Positions 28,640-37,559 of a stretch of 64,000 nucleotides of DNA are shown here, piece after piece. Origin of the DNA: Planctomycetota bacterium (GTDB taxonomy: Bacteria > Planctomycetota > UBA8108 > UBA1146); the NCBI GenBank assembly GCA_018694835.1, contig JABHOG010000034.1, positions 1-64,000 of the forward strand, in the 5' to 3' direction. Below the pieces are notes generated by a model. It was not told the DNA's origin and did no database searches. It was given only the letters and a program-made list of their open reading frames with translations. Made by a program: the position numbers and the translations under genes. Every line of letters starts with the position of its first letter. Position 1 is the first letter of the stretch.

Positions 28640-29223
28640 CCGCGGTCCCGATCGCTAAACAATACCGCCTGATACAGTTTTCTTCCCCAGTGGCTCCACC
28701 ATCCTTCGTCAACATCCGATAGCTCAGTTCCCGGAACAGTGATGGTGCCTCGGCAACCCGGATGATAGTAGTCCTTGCTACCCTTGCTCAGTCGATTCCA
28801 GATGCGCGTTCCCACCATCACGTCCTGCTGACAACGCTGGCATCTCGCCACATGAGAATGGTGCTGTCCTCTCGCTCGTAACTGATGGCAACGCTCACCG
28901 TTACCCCCTAGTTGGAGGAATATGTTTCGCCAGACTTTTCCGTGTGGACGCGCATCGGGACCTGCGATGACATGAGCGATTTCATGGAGCACGGTATTGC
29001 GGAACTGAGAGACATTCTCATCGAGGCTGAAGATCGGTTCACTGATGCCAATCGTGCGAGTCTTCGGACAAGCATTCCCGGCACTGCGGGTCAGCCTCCG
29101 GCTGATATTGATGGTGGTCCCTTCGAGTTCCCCACGGAACTGGGGGAAGCTCTCCCGGACCTCGCCCAGGATCAATTTGGATTGCTCCTGTAACCAGCTT
29201 TCCTTGCTGGAGGCTTCGCTCAT
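28636..29223 (-). CDS. SprT-like zinc metalloprotease domain protein
   Basis: Protein of 195 residues. The metal site HEIAHVIAGPDARPHGKVW fits the SprT pattern HExxH followed by a third His near W. A C-terminal zinc-ribbon-like set (CQRCQQ, then HPGC) also matches the family. Bacterial SprT proteins are little studied; the eukaryotic relative Spartan degrades DNA-protein crosslinks. It sits last in a run with a membrane coiled-coil protein and a dehydrogenase, with only 2 bases before it. Confidence 0.82.
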   Translation of the reverse strand: MSEASSKESWLQEQSKLILGEVRESFPQFRGELEGTTINISRRLTRSAGNACPKTRTIGISEPIFSLDENVSQFRNTVLHEIAHVIAGPDARPHGKVWRNIFLQLGGNGERCHQLRARGQHHSHVARCQRCQQDVMVGTRIWNRLSKGSKDYYHPGCRGTITVPGTELSDVDEGWWSHWGRKLYQAVLFSDRDRG

Positions 29224-29225
29224 CC

Positions 29226-29714
29226 TTATTCTCTCCTCAGTTGATCCAGATCTCGACGTAGGTGGGTGATTTCCTGTCGTAGTCGCTGGTTCTCTTCCTT
29301 GAGCGCACTCAGATCACCCTCTCTATTCATCACTTCAGGAGATTCCCCGGAACTGGCCACAGACTCGGCATCCGAGGAGGAGTCCTCGGCCAATTCTGAG
29401 TGGGAGAAGTAGGTACCTGCCAGCATCCCGGTCTTGACCGTAGATGAGATTCGCCGCCCAGATGGCTCGACCCAGACGACCTGATATAGCCTCTCGTTCT
29501 TTGACCCCAACCAACCCATCGCAAACGGTGTCCACCGTATCGAAACCAGTTGATTGCCTTTCTCTTGAACGGTTTTCTCGATCCGTACCTTGTCGAGGAT
29601 TCCCGCAATGATCCGAACGCCCACCACCATGGCGACGATCAGCAGGATCGTCACCGTGATATCCCCAGTATCGGGAATCAAATCCTTCAGTTGATCCATC
29701 TCACGATCGATCAT
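29226..29714 (-). CDS. Single-pass membrane protein with C-terminal coiled coil
   Basis: Protein of 162 residues. One transmembrane segment lies at about 18-38 (ITVTILLIVAMVVGVRIIAG). A soluble beta-like middle (YQVVWVEPSGRRISSTVKTG) and a Ser/Glu-rich linker precede a coiled coil (KEENQRLRQEITHLRRDLDQ). The family is not recognised. It overlaps the dehydrogenase gene by 4 bases and is followed after 2 bases by the SprT-like gene. Topology suggests a small scaffold on the membrane, but this is a guess. Confidence 0.65.
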   Translation of the reverse strand: MIDREMDQLKDLIPDTGDITVTILLIVAMVVGVRIIAGILDKVRIEKTVQEKGNQLVSIRWTPFAMGWLGSKNERLYQVVWVEPSGRRISSTVKTGMLAGTYFSHSELAEDSSSDAESVASSGESPEVMNREGDLSALKEENQRLRQEITHLRRDLDQLRRE

Positions 29715-30610
29715 GATGCCCTCCCAACCCTGGCAAGTTTCTCGATGGCGCCATGCAGAGCCTGAGTGCCGAGCCTCGCCCCTCCAGATTGAACCACTTC
29801 CTGGTAGAGTTGACGGGCGAGCCCCAGACCTCGTAGTTCGATGCCCATCCGATCACATTCAGCCAGAGCGATTTCCAGATCCTTGACGAAATGCTCGACA
29901 TAAAAACCGGGGTCGAAGTCACCTTCAAGAATTCTTGGTGCCAGGTGGGTCAGCGACCATGAGCCCGCTGCACCGCCAGAGACACTCTCGAGGACTCGAC
30001 TCGGATCCAGTCCAGATTGGCGAGCGTAGACCAGTCCTTCGCAAATTCCGATCATGGTGCTGGCGATGATGGTTTGATTGACCATCTTGGTGTGCTGGCC
30101 TGCTCCATGACCTCCCTGAAGGATCGCTGGCTTCCCCAGGACCTGGAAGATGGGACTCACTCGATCCAATGCAACCTGATCACCCCCGACCATGATGCTG
30201 AGGGTTCCTTCTCGAGCGCCAACATCTCCGCCGGACACTGGAGCATCCAGGACTTCAATTCCAAGCCCTGCTGCAGCATCCGCCAGTTGAACAGCGAGTG
30301 AAGGCGTGCTGGTGGTCATGTCGATCGCAGTGTGGCACCGAAGTGCATCTGGGGATGTGGAGAAAACACCCTTCTCCCCCAGGTAAACCATCTCCACATC
30401 TGCAGGATAACCAACCATCGAGATGATGATTTCATGCTCCATCGCAAGTGCCATCGGACTGGAAAACCAACCGGCTCCGAGATCGATCAACGACTGAGCT
30501 GCCGACCTGGTCCTGGAGTAAAGTCCTACTGAATACCCACCTCTGAGTAGGTTCTTCACCATCGACTTGCCCATCACTCCGCACCCGATCCAACCAACAG
30601 TGGGTGGCAT
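29711..30610 (-). CDS. 3-hydroxyisobutyrate dehydrogenase family NAD(P)-dependent oxidoreductase
   Basis: Beta-hydroxyacid dehydrogenase of 299 residues. The Rossmann motif is GWIGCGVMGKSMVKNL. The substrate loop is LDAPVSGGDVGAREGTLSIM. The catalytic Lys region is GAGQHTKMVNQ, all family hallmarks. Substrates in the family include 3-hydroxyisobutyrate, tartronate semialdehyde and succinic semialdehyde; which one applies here cannot be told. It heads a minus-strand run with the coiled-coil membrane protein and SprT-like gene. Confidence 0.88.
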   Translation of the reverse strand: MPPTVGWIGCGVMGKSMVKNLLRGGYSVGLYSRTRSAAQSLIDLGAGWFSSPMALAMEHEIIISMVGYPADVEMVYLGEKGVFSTSPDALRCHTAIDMTTSTPSLAVQLADAAAGLGIEVLDAPVSGGDVGAREGTLSIMVGGDQVALDRVSPIFQVLGKPAILQGGHGAGQHTKMVNQTIIASTMIGICEGLVYARQSGLDPSRVLESVSGGAAGSWSLTHLAPRILEGDFDPGFYVEHFVKDLEIALAECDRMGIELRGLGLARQLYQEVVQSGGARLGTQALHGAIEKLARVGRAS

Positions 30611-30651
30611 CGTCTCTCCTTCGTAAATTCCTGTTGCCTACCTGATGCGCT

Positions 30652-30675
30652 AGCATGCTGCTTCCTGCATGCTAA
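30652..30675. promoter_or_regulatory. Inverted repeat between divergent genes
   Basis: TAGCATGC and GCATGCTA form an 8-base perfect inverted repeat with an 8-base spacer. It lies between the dehydrogenase gene (leftward) and the methyltransferase gene (rightward). It could be a regulator site or a small hairpin in a leader. No family can be assigned. Confidence 0.35.
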
Positions 30676-30808
30676 ACGAGACAATTCTTCACAGGTATCT
30701 ACTGGAGTTTTCTTGAAATTCGAGCGCGTCAATGGCACCCTCTGGACTCTCTTTCCAGTGCGTAGATCGTAATTATTCCGGTGCTCGGATGGATAAGGCC
30801 GCCACTCG

Positions 30809-31387
30809 ATGGGTGCAAAGATCAACTTCCTCAGGGAATACATCTCCAATCCAGGATCGATAGGAGCGGTGGCTCCCAGCGGTCGAATACTCGCTTCCAG
30901 GATGCTCGACGGCATCTCGCTGGAGAACGCCACCACGGTGGTCGAACTGGGTCCGGGCACGGGCGCCTTCACCACCGAGATCCTGCAGCGCATCTCCTCC
31001 GATGCGCAGTTCATCTTGATCGAGAAGAACCCGGCATTTCTCGTAGGATTGCGCCAACGGTTTGAAAACCTCGAGATCATAGAGGGCGATGCTGAAAACC
31101 TGGTTCACTTGCTGCGCCCCCGAGGTCTCGATGCTGTCGATGTCGTTGTCTCTGGGCTGCCCTGGGCTGCTTTTCCAGAAGCGGTCCAGCAGAGCATCCT
31201 GTCCGAGGTTCATGACATTCTGGCTCCGGATGGAAGATTCGTGACCTTTGCATACGGTGGCATGCACCTGTTGCCAAGGGCCCGCGCATTTCGACATCTT
31301 CTCGAAACCTTCTTTGGTCAAGTCAAACGAACTCCGCTCGCCTGGCGCAACCTTCCCCCGGCATTTGCATACCACTGCAAGAGATGA
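30809..31387 (+). CDS. PmtA/KsgA-like SAM-dependent methyltransferase
   Basis: Protein of 192 residues. It has the order seen in bacterial phospholipid N-methyltransferases: NPGSIGAVAPSGRILASRM, SAM motif VVELGPGTGAFTTEIL, acidic VLIEKN-like strand (FILIEKNPAFL) and DVVVSGLPWAAFP. This suggests methylation of phosphatidylethanolamine or a similar lipid. KsgA-like rRNA methylation is less likely at this length. The ATG at 30809 is used; it lies 6 bases before a membrane-anchored hypothetical gene. Confidence 0.78.
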   Translation: MGAKINFLREYISNPGSIGAVAPSGRILASRMLDGISLENATTVVELGPGTGAFTTEILQRISSDAQFILIEKNPAFLVGLRQRFENLEIIEGDAENLVHLLRPRGLDAVDVVVSGLPWAAFPEAVQQSILSEVHDILAPDGRFVTFAYGGMHLLPRARAFRHLLETFFGQVKRTPLAWRNLPPAFAYHCKR

Positions 31388-31393
31388 TCTCCG

Positions 31394-32065
31394 ATGGATA
31401 AAGTTGGAAATATTTATTATATCTCGCTATTTCTCATCGCAGCCAGTTTGCTGGTGTGGAGACTGCGCAGGCGACAGAAGAATACAGTGGAGTTACGCTC
31501 TGCTAAAATTGGCCTCGAGGCAACGCGTCTCGGACTGTCGTTTCAGGGGGAATCCGACGTATCCACCGGCGAGTTGCTGACACCACACGATCTGGGAAAT
31601 AAAGGCCCTGCCAAGGGAGCCCGAAACGTCGCCCGAGGATCATACAAGGGCCACCCGCTGGTCGCCTTCGAGTTCAGTTATGTCATCAGTACCGGCGAAT
31701 CTTCTCACACCGTGCGTCAGACCGTGGTGATCCTCGAAAACAGCAAGCGCCATCCCGATCTGGAGCTTTGTGCAGAGGGTATGTTCGATCGATTCAAGGA
31801 GTATTTCGGTGCTCAGGACTTTGACTTCAGTGCGCATCCGGCCTTCAGCAAGAAGTACCGTCTCAGGGGAACCGATGAAAATTCAATCCGGGATCTGTTT
31901 CGCCCAGAGGTGAGGGAATACTTCGAGAACAACGACATGGTCCACCTCGACATCAATGAGCAGCAGATTCTGATCTACCAGCCCGGACGCTACGCCAAGC
32001 AGCAGGGCCAGTTCGAGGAGTTCCTGCGGAGCGCCGTGGAGATCCTGGAACTCCTCAGCAAATAG
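31394..32065 (+). CDS. Membrane-anchored hypothetical protein
   Basis: Protein of 223 residues with one N-terminal membrane segment (IYYISLFLIAASLLVWRLRR), so the C-terminal 190 residues are probably cytoplasmic. That part shows alternating strands and helices (KGHPLVAFEFSYVISTGES; TVRQTVVILE), and it ends in EEFLRSAVEILELLSK. The family is not recognised; a superficial similarity to DUF3137-type proteins is too weak to call. It lies 6 bases after the PmtA-like gene, and its stop is 3 bases from the convergent sialidase stop. Confidence 0.65.
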   Translation: MDKVGNIYYISLFLIAASLLVWRLRRRQKNTVELRSAKIGLEATRLGLSFQGESDVSTGELLTPHDLGNKGPAKGARNVARGSYKGHPLVAFEFSYVISTGESSHTVRQTVVILENSKRHPDLELCAEGMFDRFKEYFGAQDFDFSAHPAFSKKYRLRGTDENSIRDLFRPEVREYFENNDMVHLDINEQQILIYQPGRYAKQQGQFEEFLRSAVEILELLSK

Positions 32066-32068
32066 TCG

Positions 32069-33238
32069 TCATTCCTTGGCCGCGGCCAACCTGCCATCGA
32101 GTTGCTCCATGGTGAAGCGCCGACAGGCGATCCAGGACGATTCTCCCGGCGTCCAGTGACCGTATGTAATGGCGATGATGGTGCCATCCTTTTGCTGCAA
32201 CACGGCGGGATAGGCGCAATCACCCCTGACATGGTTGTCCATCAATCGAACCCGATACTGGCCCTCTTTTCCATCCACGATGTCTTGCCACTGGCCGACC
32301 CAACCGACCCAATCTCCCTTGGTTTCACTCTCTCTCGTCGTATCCCGGAAAGAGATGAAGAGACGCCCATCGCTGGTGTATGTGGCCGTGTGACGATCGC
32401 CTGTGAGAGCAGCGGGAAGTTCCCTCGGTTCAGACCAACTACTTCCTTCATCATCACTGAAGATGACAAAAGAGTTCCGGGTTCGACTGTTCTCTCGCAT
32501 CAACAGAGCGATGGTCTTTCCATCGGGTGATCGAATGAAGCCCGGTTCACAGAGGTGAACATCTGGACGATGAGCGATGGAAGTCGGTTCTGACCAGTTC
32601 AATCCACCATCATCAGAGATGGTCTGATATACATCGAAACGGGCTGTCCCTTTCTTCGATCGAAAGAATCTTCCATCGTCATGAAACCAGGATGCGTAAC
32701 GGCCATCCGAGAGTCTTGCAAGCGACCCCATCACCACAATGCCACCCCACTGACCCGCTTCCTTCAACGGGCTCCAGGAACTTCCATCATCTTCGCTGAC
32801 TGCAAGGCGTGCCGGGTACAGTCCTGACCACAGGATCAATCGCTTCTTGCCATCTCCATCGATGACTCGATGTATCGTCGGGACTTCCTTGGAGGTGGCC
32901 CAGTTCTCTGGTGTCGGAAGACGCTCGCTCCAGCTTTTGCCACCATCAGTGCTCTTCTTGTAGACGATGGCACCTCGTCCATGCCCCTTCGGATAGACGC
33001 ACAGGATGGTCTTGTCATCCTCGAGTAACACTGCAGTGGGGTGCCCCAGATACTGCCCTGACTCACGATCGACTGTGGTCAAACCTGCTTCGTCATCCGT
33101 CAGGTCGACGATGGGAATCGAATAACCCGCAGGCAATGGTTTCTGCTTCTCCGCAGGCGCCTGACCGAAGCAGAGCGACAGAGACCCAGCCGAAACGATG
33201 GTGAAGATCCATGACAATGCATGCAATTTGAAAGTCAT
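32069..33238 (-). CDS. Exported sialidase / BNR-repeat protein
   Basis: Secreted six-blade propeller-type protein of 389 residues. The signal peptide is WIFTIVSAGSLSLCFGQA. At least four Asp boxes are visible: STDGGKSWS, SEDDGSSWS, SDDGGLNWS and SDDEGSSWS. Exo-alpha-sialidase-like proteins of this kind are common among marine polysaccharide degraders, and some act on other sugars. The ATG at 33238 overlaps the YedE stop as ATGA. An open frame continues far upstream of this ATG but overlaps the YedE gene and lacks the signal peptide at its start. Confidence 0.82.
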   Translation of the reverse strand: MTFKLHALSWIFTIVSAGSLSLCFGQAPAEKQKPLPAGYSIPIVDLTDDEAGLTTVDRESGQYLGHPTAVLLEDDKTILCVYPKGHGRGAIVYKKSTDGGKSWSERLPTPENWATSKEVPTIHRVIDGDGKKRLILWSGLYPARLAVSEDDGSSWSPLKEAGQWGGIVVMGSLARLSDGRYASWFHDDGRFFRSKKGTARFDVYQTISDDGGLNWSEPTSIAHRPDVHLCEPGFIRSPDGKTIALLMRENSRTRNSFVIFSDDEGSSWSEPRELPAALTGDRHTATYTSDGRLFISFRDTTRESETKGDWVGWVGQWQDIVDGKEGQYRVRLMDNHVRGDCAYPAVLQQKDGTIIAITYGHWTPGESSWIACRRFTMEQLDGRLAAAKE

Positions 33239-34338
33239 CCGCTGCTCTTTCCCGTGAGTAGAACCGATCGTGACGCTCCGTAGATTACGGCCAGCACGAT
33301 TCCCATGATAATGGCTGTTTGACCTGCTGGAGTGGTTCCAGCACTCGTGGAAACAAGTCCAAATCCATGACTCAATGCGCCGCCCAGGAGGATCCCTGCC
33401 ACCGTCATCGCTGCATCTCCATTGCCCTCGCCAGTCATCACCAGTTGCCGTACAGGACAGCCGCCAGCCAGGCATCCACAAAGCCCCACAAGAGCCATAG
33501 CCAGGATCGACCAGAGATGATCTGTATGAGCAGCGGGCTGCCCTTCGAGTCCCGGAATCGACTTCTGGGTCGTGATTACTACCACGCCATAACCAATGAT
33601 CATCGCCAATGCCGCCAGCAGCATTCGACGATCTTTGATAAAGACCTGACGCCCGGCAGTGACCGCACAGAAGCGAGTCGCAGAGAGGATCATTCCCGCA
33701 AGCAGGGCGATTCCCAGTGAGTACATCCAGGGTGCATGAGCGGGCGCTGCTGTGGCGCTCTCGGGACCGGGGCCCTGCAACACCCCTCCCTGAAACCAGA
33801 GCGCTCCTGCCAGCAGGAGCAATCCTGGGCCCAGCAAACCCACCGGAGCCGGCGCCGGCTCTGTCTTTCCAACATTGTAGCCACGCTTCTCGAACCATGA
33901 CCCGACTCCGACCCCAGCAATGAAACCAGGAACCGCAATCCATGCGGTCAAGTCGAGCCCCCCGAGCCGTTGGAGCATCCGAAAAGGACAGCCTAGAAAT
34001 ACTAGACTGCCGATTCCCATCCAGATTCCGAAGAAGAAACGGGTCGCGGCATGGCTTCCCGATCTCGCTTGCCAGCGACGGCGGACCATCATCCAGAGCA
34101 TGGCACCGAACACCACACCCAGTAGTTCAGGTCTCCAATAGCTGAGTGGATTGGAATCTTCGAGTAGTTGAAGAGCTCCCGCTCCATCCCGCAGGAAACA
34201 AGCTCCACAGATTCCCATGTTTCCTGGATTCCCGAGGTAGACCAGGGTTCCACACCCGAGTCCCACCAGCAGCATTCCGAGGATTCCCATCCGGGTGTTT
34301 CTTCCTCCGAGGTCGTCTTTCGGATCCGTTCTTAACAT
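33235..34338 (-). CDS. yedE: YedE family putative selenium transporter
   Basis: Integral membrane protein of 367 residues in the YeeE/YedE family, with about ten hydrophobic segments. The selenium-associated subgroup is suggested by TLVYLGNPGNMGICGACFLR with GAGALQLLEDSNPLSYWRPE near the N-terminus and by GCPFRMLQRLGG and AGGCPVRQLVMTGEGN. In other genomes YedE co-occurs with selenocysteine or selenouridine genes. The rest of the Sec machinery is in this window at 61-64 kb. Start ATG with GAGG upstream. Coupled to the sialidase gene by a 4-base overlap, an odd partner. Confidence 0.82.
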   Translation of the reverse strand: MLRTDPKDDLGGRNTRMGILGMLLVGLGCGTLVYLGNPGNMGICGACFLRDGAGALQLLEDSNPLSYWRPELLGVVFGAMLWMMVRRRWQARSGSHAATRFFFGIWMGIGSLVFLGCPFRMLQRLGGLDLTAWIAVPGFIAGVGVGSWFEKRGYNVGKTEPAPAPVGLLGPGLLLLAGALWFQGGVLQGPGPESATAAPAHAPWMYSLGIALLAGMILSATRFCAVTAGRQVFIKDRRMLLAALAMIIGYGVVVITTQKSIPGLEGQPAAHTDHLWSILAMALVGLCGCLAGGCPVRQLVMTGEGNGDAAMTVAGILLGGALSHGFGLVSTSAGTTPAGQTAIIMGIVLAVIYGASRSVLLTGKSSG

Positions 34339-34429
34339 ACAGCCTCTCTCTCAGGAGTCAGAGAATACGGAGTCGAGAGTATCCTCGCAATATGCAAGAC
34401 AACGTGGGGCACCGGGAAGGCCCGTTCGA

Positions 34430-35503
34430 TCACCGACCAAAGATCACCTCGGTCACAAGAAGTAAGGTCACATCGCTGCCCTCGAATGATTTTTCTGGCC
34501 AGAACACTCTTGGAGCCAACTCCCCGAAAAGCCAGTCCTTGTACAATCTCCGGCGGATTCCGATACCGACTCCCACTCCTGTTCTGGCCGGTTCATTACC
34601 GAGAATTCCTGTCATATCGCCGTTAAATCTCAGGACGGTTCTCTCATCGATGGGGACAAAGTAACTGGTGGTCAAGATCGCTTCGAATGGCTGCGCCTCG
34701 AACCAAATGCCCTCCAATCCGAATCGAAACATCTGATCCTCGATCGCCCGCTCGAATCGCAATTGAGAGCGTTCTCCAAAGCCACTTTCTTCTCGGTGCT
34801 CCAGACTCTGGATGACGCGAACGCTCCACAGATTGTCCAGATCATGATCCTCTTGCCAGCGTAACCGAACTCGAGTTTTGGTATCTTTCGAGAGCTTCAC
34901 TCCACCATCAAGCGATAGTCTTCCTCGTTGATTGGAGAAGAGAGCGGCCCGAAGACCCGAGACATCTTCGGCTGTGATCAATCCATCAGTATTCTCAGCC
35001 GGATTTCCCAGCAAATCTTCGAAGTCAGTGAGCACATCCTCCCGGACAGACTCGAGGAAAAAACCCAGTCGCTGACGAGTCCTTGGAAAGACCGCGTGAC
35101 CTCGTACCTTGACGCCGAAGTTGAGACCTCCACCTTCTTCGAGAAGAAACTCGGAGCGAACTCTGTAGCGTGTGAGCCCCGCTTCTGATTCGAGCCTGGG
35201 ATCACCGAAGAAATCATCGAGACGATCGCTCAGGTCGAGAATCCTATCCCCGAAATCACGATGCATCTTCTCGAGACGCCTCGGCATCTGAAGAGGTTCT
35301 TCTGCCAATTCATCTTCATCTTGGACCTCGGCCTGGAGCGGGTTCCGCGATCTGGGCAATGGTAGATCTTCAGCGGATGAGGCCTGAATCGAAGGATACG
35401 AACGGGCCAGGATGGGGCTGCTCATCGGCCCCGCTGGCAGGCACACTGGCAGGAATAGGTTCAGTAGCAGGAGCCACCACAGGATTCGAAATTGACTGAG
35501 CAA
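34430..35503 (-). CDS. Outer-membrane-like beta-rich exported protein
   Basis: Exported protein of about 357 residues. The TTG at 35503 follows AGGAGGGG at 7 bases, and starts a signal peptide (MLSQFRILWWLLLLNLFLPV). A Pro/Glu-rich region and a short helix precede a C-terminal half of alternating strands (RGRLSLDGGVKL; TRVRLRWQE; ILTTSYFVPI) ending in VTLLLVTEVIFGR, as in outer-membrane barrels. No family is recognised. An upstream in-frame start at 35581 would place the signal sequence internally. Confidence 0.7.
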   Translation of the reverse strand: MLSQFRILWWLLLLNLFLPVCLPAGPMSSPILARSYPSIQASSAEDLPLPRSRNPLQAEVQDEDELAEEPLQMPRRLEKMHRDFGDRILDLSDRLDDFFGDPRLESEAGLTRYRVRSEFLLEEGGGLNFGVKVRGHAVFPRTRQRLGFFLESVREDVLTDFEDLLGNPAENTDGLITAEDVSGLRAALFSNQRGRLSLDGGVKLSKDTKTRVRLRWQEDHDLDNLWSVRVIQSLEHREESGFGERSQLRFERAIEDQMFRFGLEGIWFEAQPFEAILTTSYFVPIDERTVLRFNGDMTGILGNEPARTGVGVGIGIRRRLYKDWLFGELAPRVFWPEKSFEGSDVTLLLVTEVIFGR

Positions 35504-35623
35504 TAACAGTCCCCTCCTATCGGCAAATCCCTCGCCGATTTCTGCCCCCGGAATGGTAATCCAATGGCCACATCCCTCCAACCCCTGGCAAGGTGTATCC
35601 TGATATTCGATGAAAGGTAGACC

Positions 35624-37012
35624 ATGATCACTAAACTCTCCTGGCTGCTCATCGGCTCGATCTCGATCAACACCATCCTCATTTCGTCTTCACTCTTCTC
35701 GCAAGAAATCGAAAGCAGCAAGAAAGCAGCCAGTACTCCCTCGAACAAACATGAGGGCGGGTACCTTTTGATGGCACCACTGGGTAGCACCGATGTTCAC
35801 CTGCTCGATCGTGACGGCGATTCGATTCACCACTGGAATGGGAAACATCGACCGGGGCAATCGGTCTACCTGCTCGATGATGGCTCCCTTTTACGAACAG
35901 GTTCTCTCGGTCGCCGAGGAGCATTCGGATTCCAGGGTGGTGGTCTCGGAGGGGTCGTCGAAAAGGTCTCATGGTCTGGCGAAGTCACCTGGAGTTTGGA
36001 CTGGGCTTCTGAAAAACACGTCTCTCACCATGACATCGAACCTCTTCCCAACGGCAATTTCCTGATGCTCGCATGGGAGAAGAAGAACAAGGAAGAATGC
36101 CTCGCCGTCGGTCGCCATCCAGCATTGCTTCCGCGCGATGAGTTGTGGGTCGACGCCATCCTGGAGATCCACCCGACCGGAAAATCTGGTGGCGAAGTGG
36201 TCTGGCGCTGGAGCCCCTGGGATCATCTGATCCAGGACATCGATCCAGAAAAACCAGATCACGGCAGTGCTTCTGACCACCCCGAAAAGATCGACATCAA
36301 TTATGTCTCGTTTCAGAGCCGTGAACTGGGACAACCGGACTGGATGCACACCAACTCGGTCGACTACAACCCGCACCTCGATCAGATCATTCTCAGCGTT
36401 CACGGTTTTGATGAGGTGTGGATCATCGATCACTCGACGAGCGGGTCGGAAAACCCAGGACTACTGTGGCGCTGGGGAAACCCACAAACTCACGGTAGAG
36501 GGAGTGACGCCGAACGAGAACTCTTCAAACAACATGATGCGCATTGGATCGTAGCTGGCCTGCCAGGCGAAGGTCACATCATGATCTTCAATAACGGCCA
36601 AGGTCGTCGAGGGAATTATTCAACCGTGCTGGAACTGGCCACTCCCATCTCCGATGGAGGCCAGTACTTGCGCGAGAATAAAAATCGCTTCTCCGCTCCT
36701 GAGCCGATCTGGAAGTATGAAGACCCTGGCAACTTTTTCTCTTCTAACATCTCAGGCGCAGAAAGATTACCTGGCGGAAACACGCTGATTTGCAGCGGAG
36801 CCAACGGTCGAATTTTCGAAGTGACCAGTGATGGATCCATCGTCTGGGAGCACATCAATGAGGGCGGTTTTGGTGAGCAAGGCGCAGGTGTTCGTGGCGG
36901 TGGTGCGCGTGGCGGGGCGGTCTTCCGGGTTCCCTGGATCTCCCCTGATCATCTCGGATTGCGCCCGATCGAACCATCCAAGAAGAAGTCAGCGCGCGGC
37001 ACCGCACTTTGA
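35624..37012 (+). CDS. Arylsulfotransferase-like exported protein
   Basis: Secreted protein of 462 residues with a signal peptide (LLIGSISINTILISSSLFSQ). The beta-propeller repeats and the elements SHHDIEPLPNGNFLMLAW, WMHTNSVDYNP and GHIMIFNNGQGRRG match the arylsulfotransferase (ASST) family, which moves sulfate between phenolic esters. The His residues in these elements fit the catalytic region. C-terminal Gly-rich sequence (GAGVRGGGARGG) is low complexity. Monocistronic; the substrate is unknown. Confidence 0.8.
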   Translation: MITKLSWLLIGSISINTILISSSLFSQEIESSKKAASTPSNKHEGGYLLMAPLGSTDVHLLDRDGDSIHHWNGKHRPGQSVYLLDDGSLLRTGSLGRRGAFGFQGGGLGGVVEKVSWSGEVTWSLDWASEKHVSHHDIEPLPNGNFLMLAWEKKNKEECLAVGRHPALLPRDELWVDAILEIHPTGKSGGEVVWRWSPWDHLIQDIDPEKPDHGSASDHPEKIDINYVSFQSRELGQPDWMHTNSVDYNPHLDQIILSVHGFDEVWIIDHSTSGSENPGLLWRWGNPQTHGRGSDAERELFKQHDAHWIVAGLPGEGHIMIFNNGQGRRGNYSTVLELATPISDGGQYLRENKNRFSAPEPIWKYEDPGNFFSSNISGAERLPGGNTLICSGANGRIFEVTSDGSIVWEHINEGGFGEQGAGVRGGGARGGAVFRVPWISPDHLGLRPIEPSKKKSARGTAL

Positions 37013-37047
37013 CGGATCTCGGGTGGTAGTCACCTGGCTGACGGCTA

Positions 37048-37545
37048 CTACTCGAGATGGAACACCATGATGTGCTCGCTGGCAGCATGCTCACCATCGA
37101 CGATGGCGCGGGCGACGATTCCGCAACTGACGAATCCCAGCGATTGGTACAAACCGATCGCCTCCTTGGATCCTGAAGTAACACCCAGATGGATAGATTC
37201 ACAACTCCACGATCGCGCTTGATCGACAACTGCCTCCATCAACTGACGACCCACTCCATGGCCCCGCTCGGAGGCCCTCAGATAAGCACCCCACACATCG
37301 CAGCGGTGGCTCAACTTTCTCTGGGGCTGCACGAAGGCGCCCACCATTCCCACGATGTTCTCGCCATGGACTGCACAGAAAATGACCTGCCTATCCTCTG
37401 ATATGATTTTCTGTAGATACTCCAGGTCGAGGCGATCGTCATCGGGAGAAGAGGAAAATGCGAGAGGATGTTGCTGCAGTGCCTCTAGGCGCAGTGCAAG
37501 CAACTGCTGGATGTCCCGTGCCCTCGCTTCACGAATTTCCGGCAA
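37048..37545 (-). CDS. GNAT family N-acetyltransferase
   Basis: Cytoplasmic acetyltransferase of 165 residues. The N-terminus IREARARDIQQLLALRLEAL and the acetyl-CoA loop RASERGHGVGRQLMEAVVDQ are diagnostic. The late strand IHLGVTSGSKEAIGLYQSLG follows. TTG start with GAGG six bases before. The substrate is not predictable. It lies 14 bases downstream of the FG-GAP gene end on the same strand and may share its transcript. Confidence 0.85.
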   Translation of the reverse strand: MPEIREARARDIQQLLALRLEALQQHPLAFSSSPDDDRLDLEYLQKIISEDRQVIFCAVHGENIVGMVGAFVQPQRKLSHRCDVWGAYLRASERGHGVGRQLMEAVVDQARSWSCESIHLGVTSGSKEAIGLYQSLGFVSCGIVARAIVDGEHAASEHIMVFHLE

Positions 37546-37559
37546 TCGAGACCTCTATC

